DNA of 64,000 nucleotides from Pseudomaricurvus sp033283335 (lineage in GTDB: Bacteria > Pseudomonadota > Gammaproteobacteria > Pseudomonadales > Cellvibrionaceae), in contig JAWMQP010000003.1 of NCBI GenBank assembly GCA_033283335.1, positions 372,001-436,000 of the forward strand, written 5' to 3'. Both the position numbers and the translations under genes were made by a program. This document shows positions 50,977 to 59,500 of this stretch, piece by piece; position 1 is the first letter of the stretch; each line of letters begins with the position of its first letter. The notes beneath the pieces are model-generated. The model searched no databases and had not been told where the DNA came from. It saw nothing but the letters and a program-made list of their open reading frames with translations.

Positions 50977-52046
50977 TCCTTCGAGGGGCTGATAAAAGAC
51001 CCCTGGGTAAGCTGGGCCAACTGCCAGAAAGCGGCTGCCGCCATGGGGTCGCCCTCCATCGGTGCCAGGATCACATTGACGGGTACTCCTTTGGGCAACA
51101 GGTCGACGGCCCGGTTAAACAATTTGACCCGCTCGGGTCCGCTGATTGTATTGCCTTTGGGTTTGGTCATGCCCTGGGTTGGCAGACCATCGGTAATCAG
51201 ATAAATGTTGTCCGGTCGCGGTGACAGTAGATTGACTGACTGGAACAGCCGTTCCAGGCTGGTGCCGCCTTCGGGAGCCACTTTGCGAATATTGAGGACA
51301 CTCTGTTCCAGCTTGGCGCCATCACTGACCTTGAGCCAGCTGTTCTCTGTGCCCTGTATGGCGGATTTGATGTCGGTATTAAACGTGTAAATTTGATACT
51401 GGCTCTCCTTCGGCAGCTGGGCAGAGAGCCAGTCCACCGTGGCAACAGCACGCTGCCATTTTTCGGCGCTGCGCTTGACCTCGTCAGGCATATTGCGCCG
51501 ACGGATGATGTTGACCACGCGCTCATCGAGCATGCTGGCTGAGGCATCGAGCAAAATCAAAATATGAGAGCCGCCAAATTTCATGCCGGTCAGGTATTGG
51601 CGATTGCCCTGGCCGATATACTGACGGACGTTATTGCCGCGATCCCGCTCGACTTTTTCCAGTTCATCTTTCTGGGCTTGCAGCTGACGGACTTTCTTCT
51701 CCAGCGCTTCGATGGAGTCGTCAGCCTGGTCGCCGATCAGCTCTTCCAGTTGGGAACGGGCGACGTGAATCTCCTGTTGGATGCGAGTGGCAAGTCCGTC
51801 GGCATCGGCCAACTGTTGATCCAGGGCTGACAGCGTATTGCGGGCGCGTACCAGCCCTTCCTCGCCATCGCGGATGTCTTCCTGCAGCAGAGTGACTTCC
51901 GATAACAACTCCTGATTCTCGACTTTGGTTTTGCTGTCCACATCGTGTTTGATGATCAGAAAAATCAGGGCAACGGCGCCAAAGCCACACGACATAATAT
52001 CAAGGAATGACAGGCTGAATGTGGTGAAGCGACGTTTGCGAGCCAT
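50967..52046 (-). CDS. Membrane-anchored vWA-domain protein (cluster gene B)
   Basis: A 359-residue paralogue in layout: basic N-terminus MARKRR, one helix (LSFLDIMSCGFGAVALIFLI, Asp16), a long coiled coil (about 40-135), then a vWA domain (about 158-355) with MIDAS DASAS (Asp167, Ser169, Ser171), GGTS Thr262 and ITDG Asp286. The N-terminal helix shares the SFLD...CGFGA pattern with the neighbouring vWA protein but the vWA domains are diverged. It starts directly at the stop of the Hsp70-like gene (52047). Probable partner of the MotA/ExbB-type channel two genes upstream. Confidence 0.88.
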   Translation of the reverse strand: MARKRRFTTFSLSFLDIMSCGFGAVALIFLIIKHDVDSKTKVENQELLSEVTLLQEDIRDGEEGLVRARNTLSALDQQLADADGLATRIQQEIHVARSQLEELIGDQADDSIEALEKKVRQLQAQKDELEKVERDRGNNVRQYIGQGNRQYLTGMKFGGSHILILLDASASMLDERVVNIIRRRNMPDEVKRSAEKWQRAVATVDWLSAQLPKESQYQIYTFNTDIKSAIQGTENSWLKVSDGAKLEQSVLNIRKVAPEGGTSLERLFQSVNLLSPRPDNIYLITDGLPTQGMTKPKGNTISGPERVKLFNRAVDLLPKGVPVNVILAPMEGDPMAAAAFWQLAQLTQGSFISPSKDWP

Positions 52047-53315
52047 CTAGTCTTCAACCCGTATCAGAGTCAGGCTTAAATCACCCAGCTGCAGTTGATC
52101 GCCCGCCAGCAATGGCATGCTCGGGTCATAAGGTTGGCCACCCAGCAGCAGTGGCTGCTCGCTTTGGAATTTACCCTGCTGCAAGCTCAGCAGACACTGT
52201 GGCTGGATGCCAGCTTGCAGTTTGCCACTTGCGCATAAGCTGAAGTGGCCTTGCAGTGGGTAAGCGCGATGTTGATGCAGCAGATGGGTGGCGCTGGCAA
52301 CGGCCGGGGTGATTGCTGCTGCCGACACATTGGCGGTTTCACAGGGCAGTTGACGAATCAGGCGTACTCCCTCGGGGTGTTCCGTCAATTCACGGCGGAT
52401 GTGAGACAAGTTGTCTGCGACCGCCGAAGCGGGCAGTGGCGTCGTGACCGGGACATCCGTTAACAGCAGTGACGCCCACTCGGACAGGTGGTCGCCCAGG
52501 AAAAGCCGGCTGCCGGTTAGAGCGTCCACACGCTGCTGCAGTGGTCGCATAAAAGCGTGGACGGCATCCAGGACCTGCCGGGTTTCAATCTGGATACGGT
52601 GCTGGCCAAGCTCGCAGGTGAGGGTGTCGGCCAAGGGGTTTTGGCACTGTCGCAGCCATTCGGGAAGGCTGTCAAACAGCGCTTGCTCGGTATCCGCGCC
52701 ATGACGGGGATTGAAGCGGGTTTGTTGAATAAACCAGTCGCTGAACAGCTTCAGTAAGTGAGACTGCAAAGACAGCCAGCCGGTATCCGCCAGGCTGTCG
52801 GCAGAGAGGTACTGCAGTTGCTGGTCGGCGATACGAAGCTCGGTAATCAGAGTGTCGTGCAGGCGCATATCGATATGCCAGCAGTGTCCGCCTTGTGCTC
52901 GAGTCAGTACGGCCGCCAATCCCTGGTCTACCAGCCCCAGAGGTTTCAGTCCACACTGCTGGCTGATGCCCAGCAACAAGCCGAGACTGTCGCGAGGGGT
53001 GGCGGCTGGTAAGGAAAAAATCACCGGTTGGTCGGCAAAGGCTTGCGGCAGTTGCGCTTCGATGTGTTGCAAGTGCAGGAATGCCAGGTCGGCATGATGC
53101 CGTACCTGAGGGTGATTGAGTTGCAGGGGTTCCGTGTTCAATTGCGACCAGAACTGGCTGTAGGTATTGAGCGGATGCCATCGACACTGCGCCAGAGCTT
53201 CCTCACCAAACAGCAACTGGGACTCCACAATGGCAATGCCGGGACTCTGGTGCAGACACTGGCCATCCTGATAGCAGCGGATGCCGAGGTCATTCAATTC
53301 CAAAAGCATAGTCAT
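52047..53315 (-). CDS. Hsp70/actin-like ATPase-fold protein with FHA-like tail (tentative)
   Basis: A 422-residue soluble protein. N-terminal LLELNDLGIRCYQDGQ resembles the first phosphate loop of Hsp70/FtsA-like ATPases; SPGIAIVESQLLFGEEA, VIFSLPAATPRDSLGLLL and LGLVDQGLAAVL fit the same fold. Canonical later ATP-site motifs (GGxS-type) are not evident, so ATP use is unsure. The last 45 residues (LLLGGQPYDPSMPLLAGDQL, then QLGDLSLTLIRV) look like the end of an FHA domain. Cytoplasmic. Lies between the channel and vWA genes. Confidence 0.6.
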   Translation of the reverse strand: MTMLLELNDLGIRCYQDGQCLHQSPGIAIVESQLLFGEEALAQCRWHPLNTYSQFWSQLNTEPLQLNHPQVRHHADLAFLHLQHIEAQLPQAFADQPVIFSLPAATPRDSLGLLLGISQQCGLKPLGLVDQGLAAVLTRAQGGHCWHIDMRLHDTLITELRIADQQLQYLSADSLADTGWLSLQSHLLKLFSDWFIQQTRFNPRHGADTEQALFDSLPEWLRQCQNPLADTLTCELGQHRIQIETRQVLDAVHAFMRPLQQRVDALTGSRLFLGDHLSEWASLLLTDVPVTTPLPASAVADNLSHIRRELTEHPEGVRLIRQLPCETANVSAAAITPAVASATHLLHQHRAYPLQGHFSLCASGKLQAGIQPQCLLSLQQGKFQSEQPLLLGGQPYDPSMPLLAGDQLQLGDLSLTLIRVED

Positions 53316-53344
53316 GGTTTACATTGCCTGCTTGTTCAAAGCCA

Positions 53345-54148
53345 TCAGGAGGCGCGCAAGAAGCGCAACAATTTATCGTTAAAGTAGCCTTGTGCATCCA
53401 GCACCTGTCGCTCTTGCAGCAGCTGTAACTGATGGCTGAAAAACATCACCACAATACTGATGACCAGCGCCACAAAGGTGGAATTAAAGGCGACCCCAAG
53501 GCTGACCGTTACCCCGGCAATGTCCCCTTCAACCGCTTTATGGGCTTGACCCAGGGCCTCCCCGATACCTCGTACGGTACCGATAAACCCGATGGAGGGA
53601 ATTGCCCAGGCGATGTAGCGGACCATGGACAGTTCGCTGTCCAGCCGGTCGGACTCAGTATCGCATGCTTCCTTTACCGCATTGCTGGCGTCGGCCACGC
53701 TGTGGGTGGTATGGAAACGCTCCAGGGTTGTGAGCAGGGTGCGGGGGATGAGCAGGTTGCGCTGATTTTCCTCCAGTGCTTGCAGCGGGCGGGCAAACTC
53801 CACAGTGTCGTCTGGCAGGATGCTGGCGCCGTCACGCACTCTCAGCAGCGGCATTTCCAGCATTTTGCGTTCCTGGATGGCCTGGCGTGCCTTGAAACCC
53901 ATGATAGCCAGTGCCCACAGCATCAGGACAAAACAGGCTTCCTGTTCGTAATCGCGCATAACCACAAACAGACTGCGTTGCACAACATAGGGCTCCCCCG
54001 CTGCCTGGCGTTCCAGCTGCTCCTGTAAAATGGCATCGGCATTGGGCCTGACCCAGGCGACATAAATTGAATGCACAATGATGACCGATATCAACAGGGC
54101 AAACAGTTGGTAGATAAATTCCGAACCGGCATTGCGTTTCATAGACAA
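53345..54148 (-). CDS. MotA/TolQ/ExbB-family proton-channel protein
   Basis: A 267-residue inner-membrane protein with helices at about 12-32, 68-86, 177-192 and 215-238, and a cytoplasmic loop of about 90 residues. The PF01618 signature is AIPSIGFIGTVRGIGEALG, followed by GVTVSLGVAFNSTFVALVIS, the pair of pore helices. ExbB/TolQ/MotA channels use the ion gradient to drive a partner with an N-terminal Asp helix; no ExbD/TolR/MotB gene is present, but the two vWA proteins offer that helix. Probably the motor of the cluster. Confidence 0.92.
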   Translation of the reverse strand: MSMKRNAGSEFIYQLFALLISVIIVHSIYVAWVRPNADAILQEQLERQAAGEPYVVQRSLFVVMRDYEQEACFVLMLWALAIMGFKARQAIQERKMLEMPLLRVRDGASILPDDTVEFARPLQALEENQRNLLIPRTLLTTLERFHTTHSVADASNAVKEACDTESDRLDSELSMVRYIAWAIPSIGFIGTVRGIGEALGQAHKAVEGDIAGVTVSLGVAFNSTFVALVISIVVMFFSHQLQLLQERQVLDAQGYFNDKLLRFLRAS

Positions 54149-54171
54149 ATCCTAATGGCTAACAGCAAACT

Positions 54172-54465
54172 TTAAATATCCACGGGAAACGAGACCGACA
54201 GATCCTCAGAGACTTCTTCGGTGGGATCGAAGCGATCAGGGCTGGCATTAGCCGCAGGCTTCTTCGACGTGGCTTCCTTGTTGTTTTGGTTATTTTGGTT
54301 ATTTTGATTGTTCTGGTCCGTTGGCGTTTTATCCGTACTGTCTGTTGATTCTGGAGTATCAACCTGTTCATTATTGTTTTGCGCGTAGCTGCTTGGGCTG
54401 TAGCCGATCAGGTGGCCAGTAAGCAGACACAGCAGGCATAGAAAGGTTAAACGTGGCATGGGCAA
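54172..54465 (-). CDS. Small exported protein with Asn/Gln repeats (cluster gene)
   Basis: A 97-residue exported protein: signal peptide with cleavage after SSYAQ region (about residue 28), then a low-complexity Asn/Gln tract with NNQ repeats (about 52-62), and a C-terminal stretch that looks conserved and acidic (DRFDPTEEVSEDLSVSFPVDI, quoted as DRFDPTEEVSEDL and SFPVDI). Function unknown. It sits between the PEGA/FGE and channel genes, with a 2-base gap to the PEGA gene. Confidence 0.7.
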   Translation of the reverse strand: MPMPRLTFLCLLCLLTGHLIGYSPSSYAQNNNEQVDTPESTDSTDKTPTDQNNQNNQNNQNNKEATSKKPAANASPDRFDPTEEVSEDLSVSFPVDI

Positions 54466-54467
54466 GC

Positions 54468-56579
54468 TTACTCCACAAACCGGGCAATCCGGAATCCGAC
54501 ATCATTCCGCCCTTCGGTACCGTAATCGCGAAACGCCAGTCGCAGATCCGTCATCGTGCCATGTGCCCAGCTGGAGCCGCGAATGACATAATAGTCGCCC
54601 TTGTCGGGTCCCATGGGATTGACTTCGGTTTTCAGGGACAGGCCGGTCTGGATACCGTAGAAATCATTGATCCATTCTGCCGCATTACCGCTGAGGTCGT
54701 ACAGCTTGCGATGATTGGCTGGAAATTTTTTCACCGGCGAGGTGACGGCATAGCCGTCGTCGTAATTCAGTAATATGCTGCCTAACAGCGGTGCGGCTGT
54801 ACGATCACCGAAATTGCCAAAGCTGGGGGTGGGGGGCAGGGCATCGCCCCAGCCAAATTTCTGCATTACGCCGTCATGCAGTCGAGCCGCCCAGGCCCAT
54901 TCAGCTTCAGTCGGCAGACGATAGCCATGGCTGTCCGTGTTAAAACCGGTAACTACGCCGTTACTGACCTGATAAAACGCAGGCAGGTTTTCCTGTTCTG
55001 ACAGCCAGTTGCAGTAGAGCGCCGCCTGCTGCCAACTGATGTTGACCACCGGATAGTTTTCACCGTTGAGACTGTTGCCTTTTACGTGGGCCGATGAATG
55101 AAATTTTTCAAACCGACGGAACTGGGCGTTGGTCACCAGGGTGTCGCTGAGGTAAAAGGCCCGATTGAGCTGGATATTGCGCTGGGCTTCATTGGCTCGA
55201 CGACCTTGTTCGCGTCGAGATGCGCCCATGGTGAAGGTGTCGTTAGGCTTGAACAGGAGCAATGTCTGACCGGCGCTGGAGCTAAGCTGGGGTTTGATGT
55301 TCTTCCACTTGTACTCGTCGTTGGTCAGCAGGCGAATCGACAGGTTCTGATCCAGGTCCGGGCGCGGTAAAACGGTTTGGGTGTGATCGGCGTACCCCTC
55401 TTTGCTGATCCGAATCTGATGCTGACGAGCGGGCAGGGTCAGGCTTTGATTAGCCCGTCCCATTAGGCGGCCGTCTACATAGAGCAGGCCATCGCCGGGT
55501 TGGGCGCTAATGGTAATTTTGCCGAGGTTGGCGGTCAGTGTAACGGAGAGGTCGATTTCCTTGCCCGATTCGACACTGATGTTGCGGTGCTGGGGTTGAT
55601 AGCCATCTTTAAACAGCGTCAGGTCATAGTTTTGGCCTGGCGTCAGGTTCAGGTCTGTGGGAGTTTTACCCCGAAACTGGCCGTTGACTGTGATGCTGGC
55701 ACCGGCAGGTTTTGATACCACAGCCACCAGGCCATCGGCCTTCTGCAGTTCAATCGGTGGCAGGCTCAGCTTCTGTTGGGCCTTGACGCGCAGGTTTTGT
55801 CGCCAGGCCTTGTAACCCGGCAGCTTGACCATCAACTCGTGCTTACCGGTTAACAGTTCCGCAGTTATGGGGGTGACTCCTATTGCCTCGCCATTGGCGC
55901 TGACGGTAGCTCCGCTCGGATTGGAGGTGATCTCCACATCCGCCCAATCGGGCTGTAACTCGATCGCCAGTGTCTGCTCCTGGTCTCGCCCAGTGATGGT
56001 GATGGTCTGTTGCAGTGGTTGATAGCGCTCGGCTTGAAGGCTCAGCTGGTGGTCGCCGGCAGCGATATCACTCAGGCGTTCTCCGCTGGTTCCTTTGACA
56101 GTACCGTCGATCAGGATCTCTGCGGGGGTGTTGCTGGTCACTGTCAGATGGCCCGGCAGGGGATCGAGAGTAAAGTCGTGGTATTGGTTATTGTCGGCAG
56201 TAATATCGAGGGTGGCTTCAAGGGGGTAATAACCCTCGGCCTGTATGGTCACCTTGTGGTCGCCTTGCATGAGTAAAAAGCGATCGCCGACAGCCAGGGT
56301 GAACAAGCCATCGACGTCAATCACCGGCTGTTCGGTATTGGTTTGGATGTAGAGGGACTTAGCGCTGAACAGATAGCCCAATACCAGTAACGCCAGCAGA
56401 ATCATGGCCGCGAGTGCGAGCAACATCGGTGACGGCTGCCAGCGGGTCGGGGTTTCCACAGTTTGAGCCGGCTGAAAATCCAGCGGCTGAATGATGTCGG
56501 GGTCATGAGGCGGTGTTGGGCCGCTGGTTTGGGGGGCGTCCGATGTGTTGATGGCTGTGATCTCTTCCTGCTGAGTCAT
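54468..56579 (-). CDS. PEGA-repeat protein fused to FGE/SUMF1-type domain
   Basis: A 703-residue single-pass protein. Cytoplasmic N-terminus (1-45), helix at about 52-71, then PEGA-type beta repeats (about 75-420; DILIDGTVKGTSG-like, VSANGEAIGVTPI, ITVNGQFRGKTPTDL, LYVDGRLMGRANQ), and a C-terminal formylglycine-generating-enzyme-like domain (about 440-703; FTMGASRREQGRR, YPVVNISWQQAALYCNWLS, YRLPTEAEWAWAARL, GNAAEWINDFYG, VIRGSSWAHG, VGFRIARFVE). The catalytic Cys pair of active FGE is absent (only one Cys is seen, in ALYCNWLS), so it is likely a binding domain. Confidence 0.9.
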   Translation of the reverse strand: MTQQEEITAINTSDAPQTSGPTPPHDPDIIQPLDFQPAQTVETPTRWQPSPMLLALAAMILLALLVLGYLFSAKSLYIQTNTEQPVIDVDGLFTLAVGDRFLLMQGDHKVTIQAEGYYPLEATLDITADNNQYHDFTLDPLPGHLTVTSNTPAEILIDGTVKGTSGERLSDIAAGDHQLSLQAERYQPLQQTITITGRDQEQTLAIELQPDWADVEITSNPSGATVSANGEAIGVTPITAELLTGKHELMVKLPGYKAWRQNLRVKAQQKLSLPPIELQKADGLVAVVSKPAGASITVNGQFRGKTPTDLNLTPGQNYDLTLFKDGYQPQHRNISVESGKEIDLSVTLTANLGKITISAQPGDGLLYVDGRLMGRANQSLTLPARQHQIRISKEGYADHTQTVLPRPDLDQNLSIRLLTNDEYKWKNIKPQLSSSAGQTLLLFKPNDTFTMGASRREQGRRANEAQRNIQLNRAFYLSDTLVTNAQFRRFEKFHSSAHVKGNSLNGENYPVVNISWQQAALYCNWLSEQENLPAFYQVSNGVVTGFNTDSHGYRLPTEAEWAWAARLHDGVMQKFGWGDALPPTPSFGNFGDRTAAPLLGSILLNYDDGYAVTSPVKKFPANHRKLYDLSGNAAEWINDFYGIQTGLSLKTEVNPMGPDKGDYYVIRGSSWAHGTMTDLRLAFRDYGTEGRNDVGFRIARFVE

Positions 56580-56609
56580 AAATGTTCAACTGCCCGGGTG
56601 GCGATGCCA

Positions 56610-58169
56610 TCAGCCTCCCAGGGCGATTTTCTCCTCGCATTGAATGACAATGGTCTTGCTGTTGCTGCCTGGCTGCAGGGTAAATTCTTCGCGCACATCG
56701 CGATAGCCTGTACGACTGCCCACGAGGGTATAGCGTCCGGGTTTCAATTCCAATGCATGTTCAGTGAAATTACCGAGCTTGCCGACCTTATAGAGCGTCA
56801 CTTGGGTTTCGTTGTCGGAGCGTAATAACACCGCCACGGGATTCATGGCCCGGGCCAGTGATTGCTGCAGTTGCTGTTGTTGCTGGTCAATACGCGGGCC
56901 GCGGGGTTTGACCGACGCAGCTTCACCCAGTAGTTGCTGGGCATTGCGGTAAACGGCTGGGTCGGCAAGTCGCAGAGGTTCGTCAATAAGCGCTTGCAGT
57001 TGCTGGTCCAGTTGCGACCTGGCCCGAGTGCGCAACACCCCGACACGAGCGGCCACCAGGCTGCTGTCGAGGCTTTGTGCCCGTTGATAGTGAGTCAGGG
57101 CCTGTTGCCACTGTTCATTGGCTTCCAGTTTCTCTGCCTGGCGTAAAGCCCCCTGAATACCTTGTTGGGTCAATTGGTTGCCGGCCTGGGTAATGGCATC
57201 TTGAGCACTCTGGTTGCCGGGTTTGATGGCCAGCGCATTTTTGAACTGGGAGATCGCCTGATTGTACTTTTGCGACTGCAGCAGACTGTAGCCGCGTCCC
57301 ATGTAACTGGCATAATCCCCTTCGGAGATGGCTTTCTCAATGGTGGCCAGCTTGTCCTTGGCGGCTTGGGATTCGCTATCGAGCTGCAACGCTTTTTCCA
57401 CATGGTGTTTCGCGCTGTCATACTGGTATTGCAGTAATTGATTGTCTGCCGCTTCCAGTTGTTCGATGACCTGTTCCTGCACCTGGGCTCTGGCCAGGCC
57501 GGCGCGGGCGTCCTCGCTGTCAGGGAACATGGCGGTGGCCAGGCTGTATGCGGTCACCGCAACTTCGGGTTGTTGATCGGTTATGGCCTGTTGGCCTTCG
57601 TCCATGGCTTGCTGGAAGCGGGGTTCGGCTTGTGCCGCCAGTGAGGTGAATTGCTGCAATGCCAGCTCATAATTTTGTTGGGCGGCCAAAAAGTCGCGAT
57701 TGCGGTAGAATTCGTCCCCCTGGTTGGCAGTTTCTACCGCTTGCTCAAACGCTGTCTTGCCCCAGCGTTCGACCGCCATGTTCTCCAGGCTGTTTTGCTG
57801 ATCCAGCAATTTGGCCAAAATCTCCTGGGCTTGCCGTCGGGCTTTGGTGACTTGGGCATCCTGCCATGGCGAATCGAGGGGGGCGGAAGCCGCTCCAGCG
57901 TTGGCCGGAAGTGGGGTGTTGGATTCTTCAGCACTGTTGGCTGTGACCGGCGTGGAGGTTGCGTCACCAGCCCCGCTATGGGGTTGGACAGGTTGTACTA
58001 CTTTGGGTAACCAGAAAATGACCAGCACCAGCATCACCCCGAGTACCAGCAATCCAATGGCTTCCGGTTTGTGCCTGACAAACCAGGGCGGCTGGTGCCG
58101 GGTCTGGAATTCACTGTCATCCCATTTGCTGGCAGGGCTGGCTGTGGTGTTGTGATCTGGCTCCGTCAT
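56610..58169 (-). CDS. Single-pass TPR-like repeat protein (cluster gene)
   Basis: A 519-residue protein with a cytoplasmic N-terminus, a helix about 37-55 (IGLLVLGVMLVLVIFWLP), a Pro/Ala/Ser linker (60-100) and a long region of TPR-like helical repeats (about 105-430; DEFYRNRDFLAAQQNYELAL, GRGYSLLQSQKYNQAISQF, NALAIKPGNQSAQDAI). The C-terminal domain (about 440-519) is beta-rich (VTLYKVGKLGNFTEHALEL, PGRYTLVGSRTGYRDVREEF) and resembles a PEGA-type module. It precedes the PEGA/FGE gene by 30 bases. Probably a periplasmic scaffold. Confidence 0.85.
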   Translation of the reverse strand: MTEPDHNTTASPASKWDDSEFQTRHQPPWFVRHKPEAIGLLVLGVMLVLVIFWLPKVVQPVQPHSGAGDATSTPVTANSAEESNTPLPANAGAASAPLDSPWQDAQVTKARRQAQEILAKLLDQQNSLENMAVERWGKTAFEQAVETANQGDEFYRNRDFLAAQQNYELALQQFTSLAAQAEPRFQQAMDEGQQAITDQQPEVAVTAYSLATAMFPDSEDARAGLARAQVQEQVIEQLEAADNQLLQYQYDSAKHHVEKALQLDSESQAAKDKLATIEKAISEGDYASYMGRGYSLLQSQKYNQAISQFKNALAIKPGNQSAQDAITQAGNQLTQQGIQGALRQAEKLEANEQWQQALTHYQRAQSLDSSLVAARVGVLRTRARSQLDQQLQALIDEPLRLADPAVYRNAQQLLGEAASVKPRGPRIDQQQQQLQQSLARAMNPVAVLLRSDNETQVTLYKVGKLGNFTEHALELKPGRYTLVGSRTGYRDVREEFTLQPGSNSKTIVIQCEEKIALGG

Positions 58170-58263
58170 GGTCTGGTGCTGATCTCTGATTTCCGGGGAT
58201 TTATAGTAGATTATCCGTGCTTGTCGAACGGAATGCCAATCGAAAATTCGGAATAATGTGGGA

Positions 58264-59493
58264 TCAGAGACCGGTATCCACCTGGTAAATTTCCCTCAGC
58301 AGCTCGCGCCACTGGTCGTACTGGTTTTCCACCGTACCTGACAGGGTGATGGTTCGGTCTTCCAGCTCGATAACCTGGGGTTCTATGGCGGCCTCGAGGG
58401 AGTCTCCCAATTCCTGCAGCGCTTCGACGTGCATTTCTGACTCAGCCCGCTTGTCAAATCCGCTTTTCACCATATAGGCACCACCGGCCACGGCGACCGT
58501 TCCCGCCGCCCGGGCAGATCCGCTGTCGCTGCCCGCAGCGGCGATACCGCCCAAGATGGCCGCGATGCCCATAATCGTTCGATTGCGTGCTTCCCGTTTA
58601 AGTTCCCTCAGCGCAATCACTTCGTTGTAACTTTGGCTTCGCCACTCTTGATAGGGTTGATCCATTTGTTTGACGAAGCCACCGTAATAGTCCTGCAGGG
58701 TATCGACGAACAAATAGTCCCGTTCGCGAATTTGTCGTATGCGCTGCAGCATGGGATCGCCTTCAGCCGGCAGCCGTGTGATGGTGTACTCACCGTTAGC
58801 AGACTTTTCCAGATGGCCGGAAAAAGCGGCTGGTGAGAAGCTTTGGGCAAATTTGAGTTCGGCGGTGGTGCGGATCTTACGCAGAGCAACACTGTCGAAG
58901 TTTTCCTGCCGATACAGCAGCATGTCATTGGCAACGCGATTGTAAATGCTCTGGAAGGGTTCCATCGGCACTGTCTGGGTACGTCGCTTGCTATACGCGT
59001 ATTTGCTGGCGAGCCCTTCGTACTCTTTTTCAAACCACAGTTGGCCGGTCGCATCAACCACCGTAACCAGCAGGCGCAACTCCTCACCGTTGGAGTCGAT
59101 GATTTTGCCACTGACCATCACATCCACGCTGCTCTGGCTGTTGGGAATGACTCTCACAGCACCCCAGGCGGCGCTGGACTGCAGTGTTTGCATCAAGTGA
59201 TAGGGGATAAAGCGAGATTCGGCTTTGCGAATCTCCGGGAAAACCGTGAGTCCCTCATCTTCGTTGAGTTCTTCCAGTCCAGGATCAAACAGGTGAATGC
59301 CGACATCGAGCAGTTCGGACTCGGGTATCTGCTGTTGTTCCTGTTGCAGCGGCTCAACCTGAGTGGTTTTGATGGTATTGCTGGAGCAGCCCGCCAGCGC
59401 CAGAGGTAGGATCAACAGAGCCAGCATCCACTGACGATATGAGTGCATCAAGGCGTTTAAAGATCTGCTTTTGTATGTGTGTGTAGGTAACAT
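58264..59493 (-). CDS. Lipoprotein with glycine-rich segment and BON-like tail (cluster gene)
   Basis: A 409-residue lipoprotein: lipobox ALAGC (Cys36). Mature region about 60-300 holds IRKAESRFIPYHLMQTLQS, VIPNSQSSVDVMVSGKIID (a CsgG-like or 'curli assembly' look, uncertain) and RQIRERDYLFVDTLQDYYGG. A glycine/alanine-rich hydrophobic segment near 305-345 (IMGIAAILGGIAAAGS, GTVAVAGGAYMV) could insert in a membrane. The C-terminal part VIELEDRTITLSGTVENQYDQW resembles a BON-type phospholipid-binding fold. Starts 7 bases after the serine-rich lipoprotein stop. Confidence 0.8.
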   Translation of the reverse strand: MLPTHTYKSRSLNALMHSYRQWMLALLILPLALAGCSSNTIKTTQVEPLQQEQQQIPESELLDVGIHLFDPGLEELNEDEGLTVFPEIRKAESRFIPYHLMQTLQSSAAWGAVRVIPNSQSSVDVMVSGKIIDSNGEELRLLVTVVDATGQLWFEKEYEGLASKYAYSKRRTQTVPMEPFQSIYNRVANDMLLYRQENFDSVALRKIRTTAELKFAQSFSPAAFSGHLEKSANGEYTITRLPAEGDPMLQRIRQIRERDYLFVDTLQDYYGGFVKQMDQPYQEWRSQSYNEVIALRELKREARNRTIMGIAAILGGIAAAGSDSGSARAAGTVAVAGGAYMVKSGFDKRAESEMHVEALQELGDSLEAAIEPQVIELEDRTITLSGTVENQYDQWRELLREIYQVDTGL

Positions 59494-59500
59494 GGCCCGC

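Noticed and set aside
49972..54148. Zorya-type anti-phage defence system (MotA/MotB-like genes)
   Set aside because: A MotA-type channel is present, but there is no MotB/OmpA-type ZorB, no helicase and no nuclease; the lipoproteins, vWA, PEGA and M48 genes point to the envelope instead.
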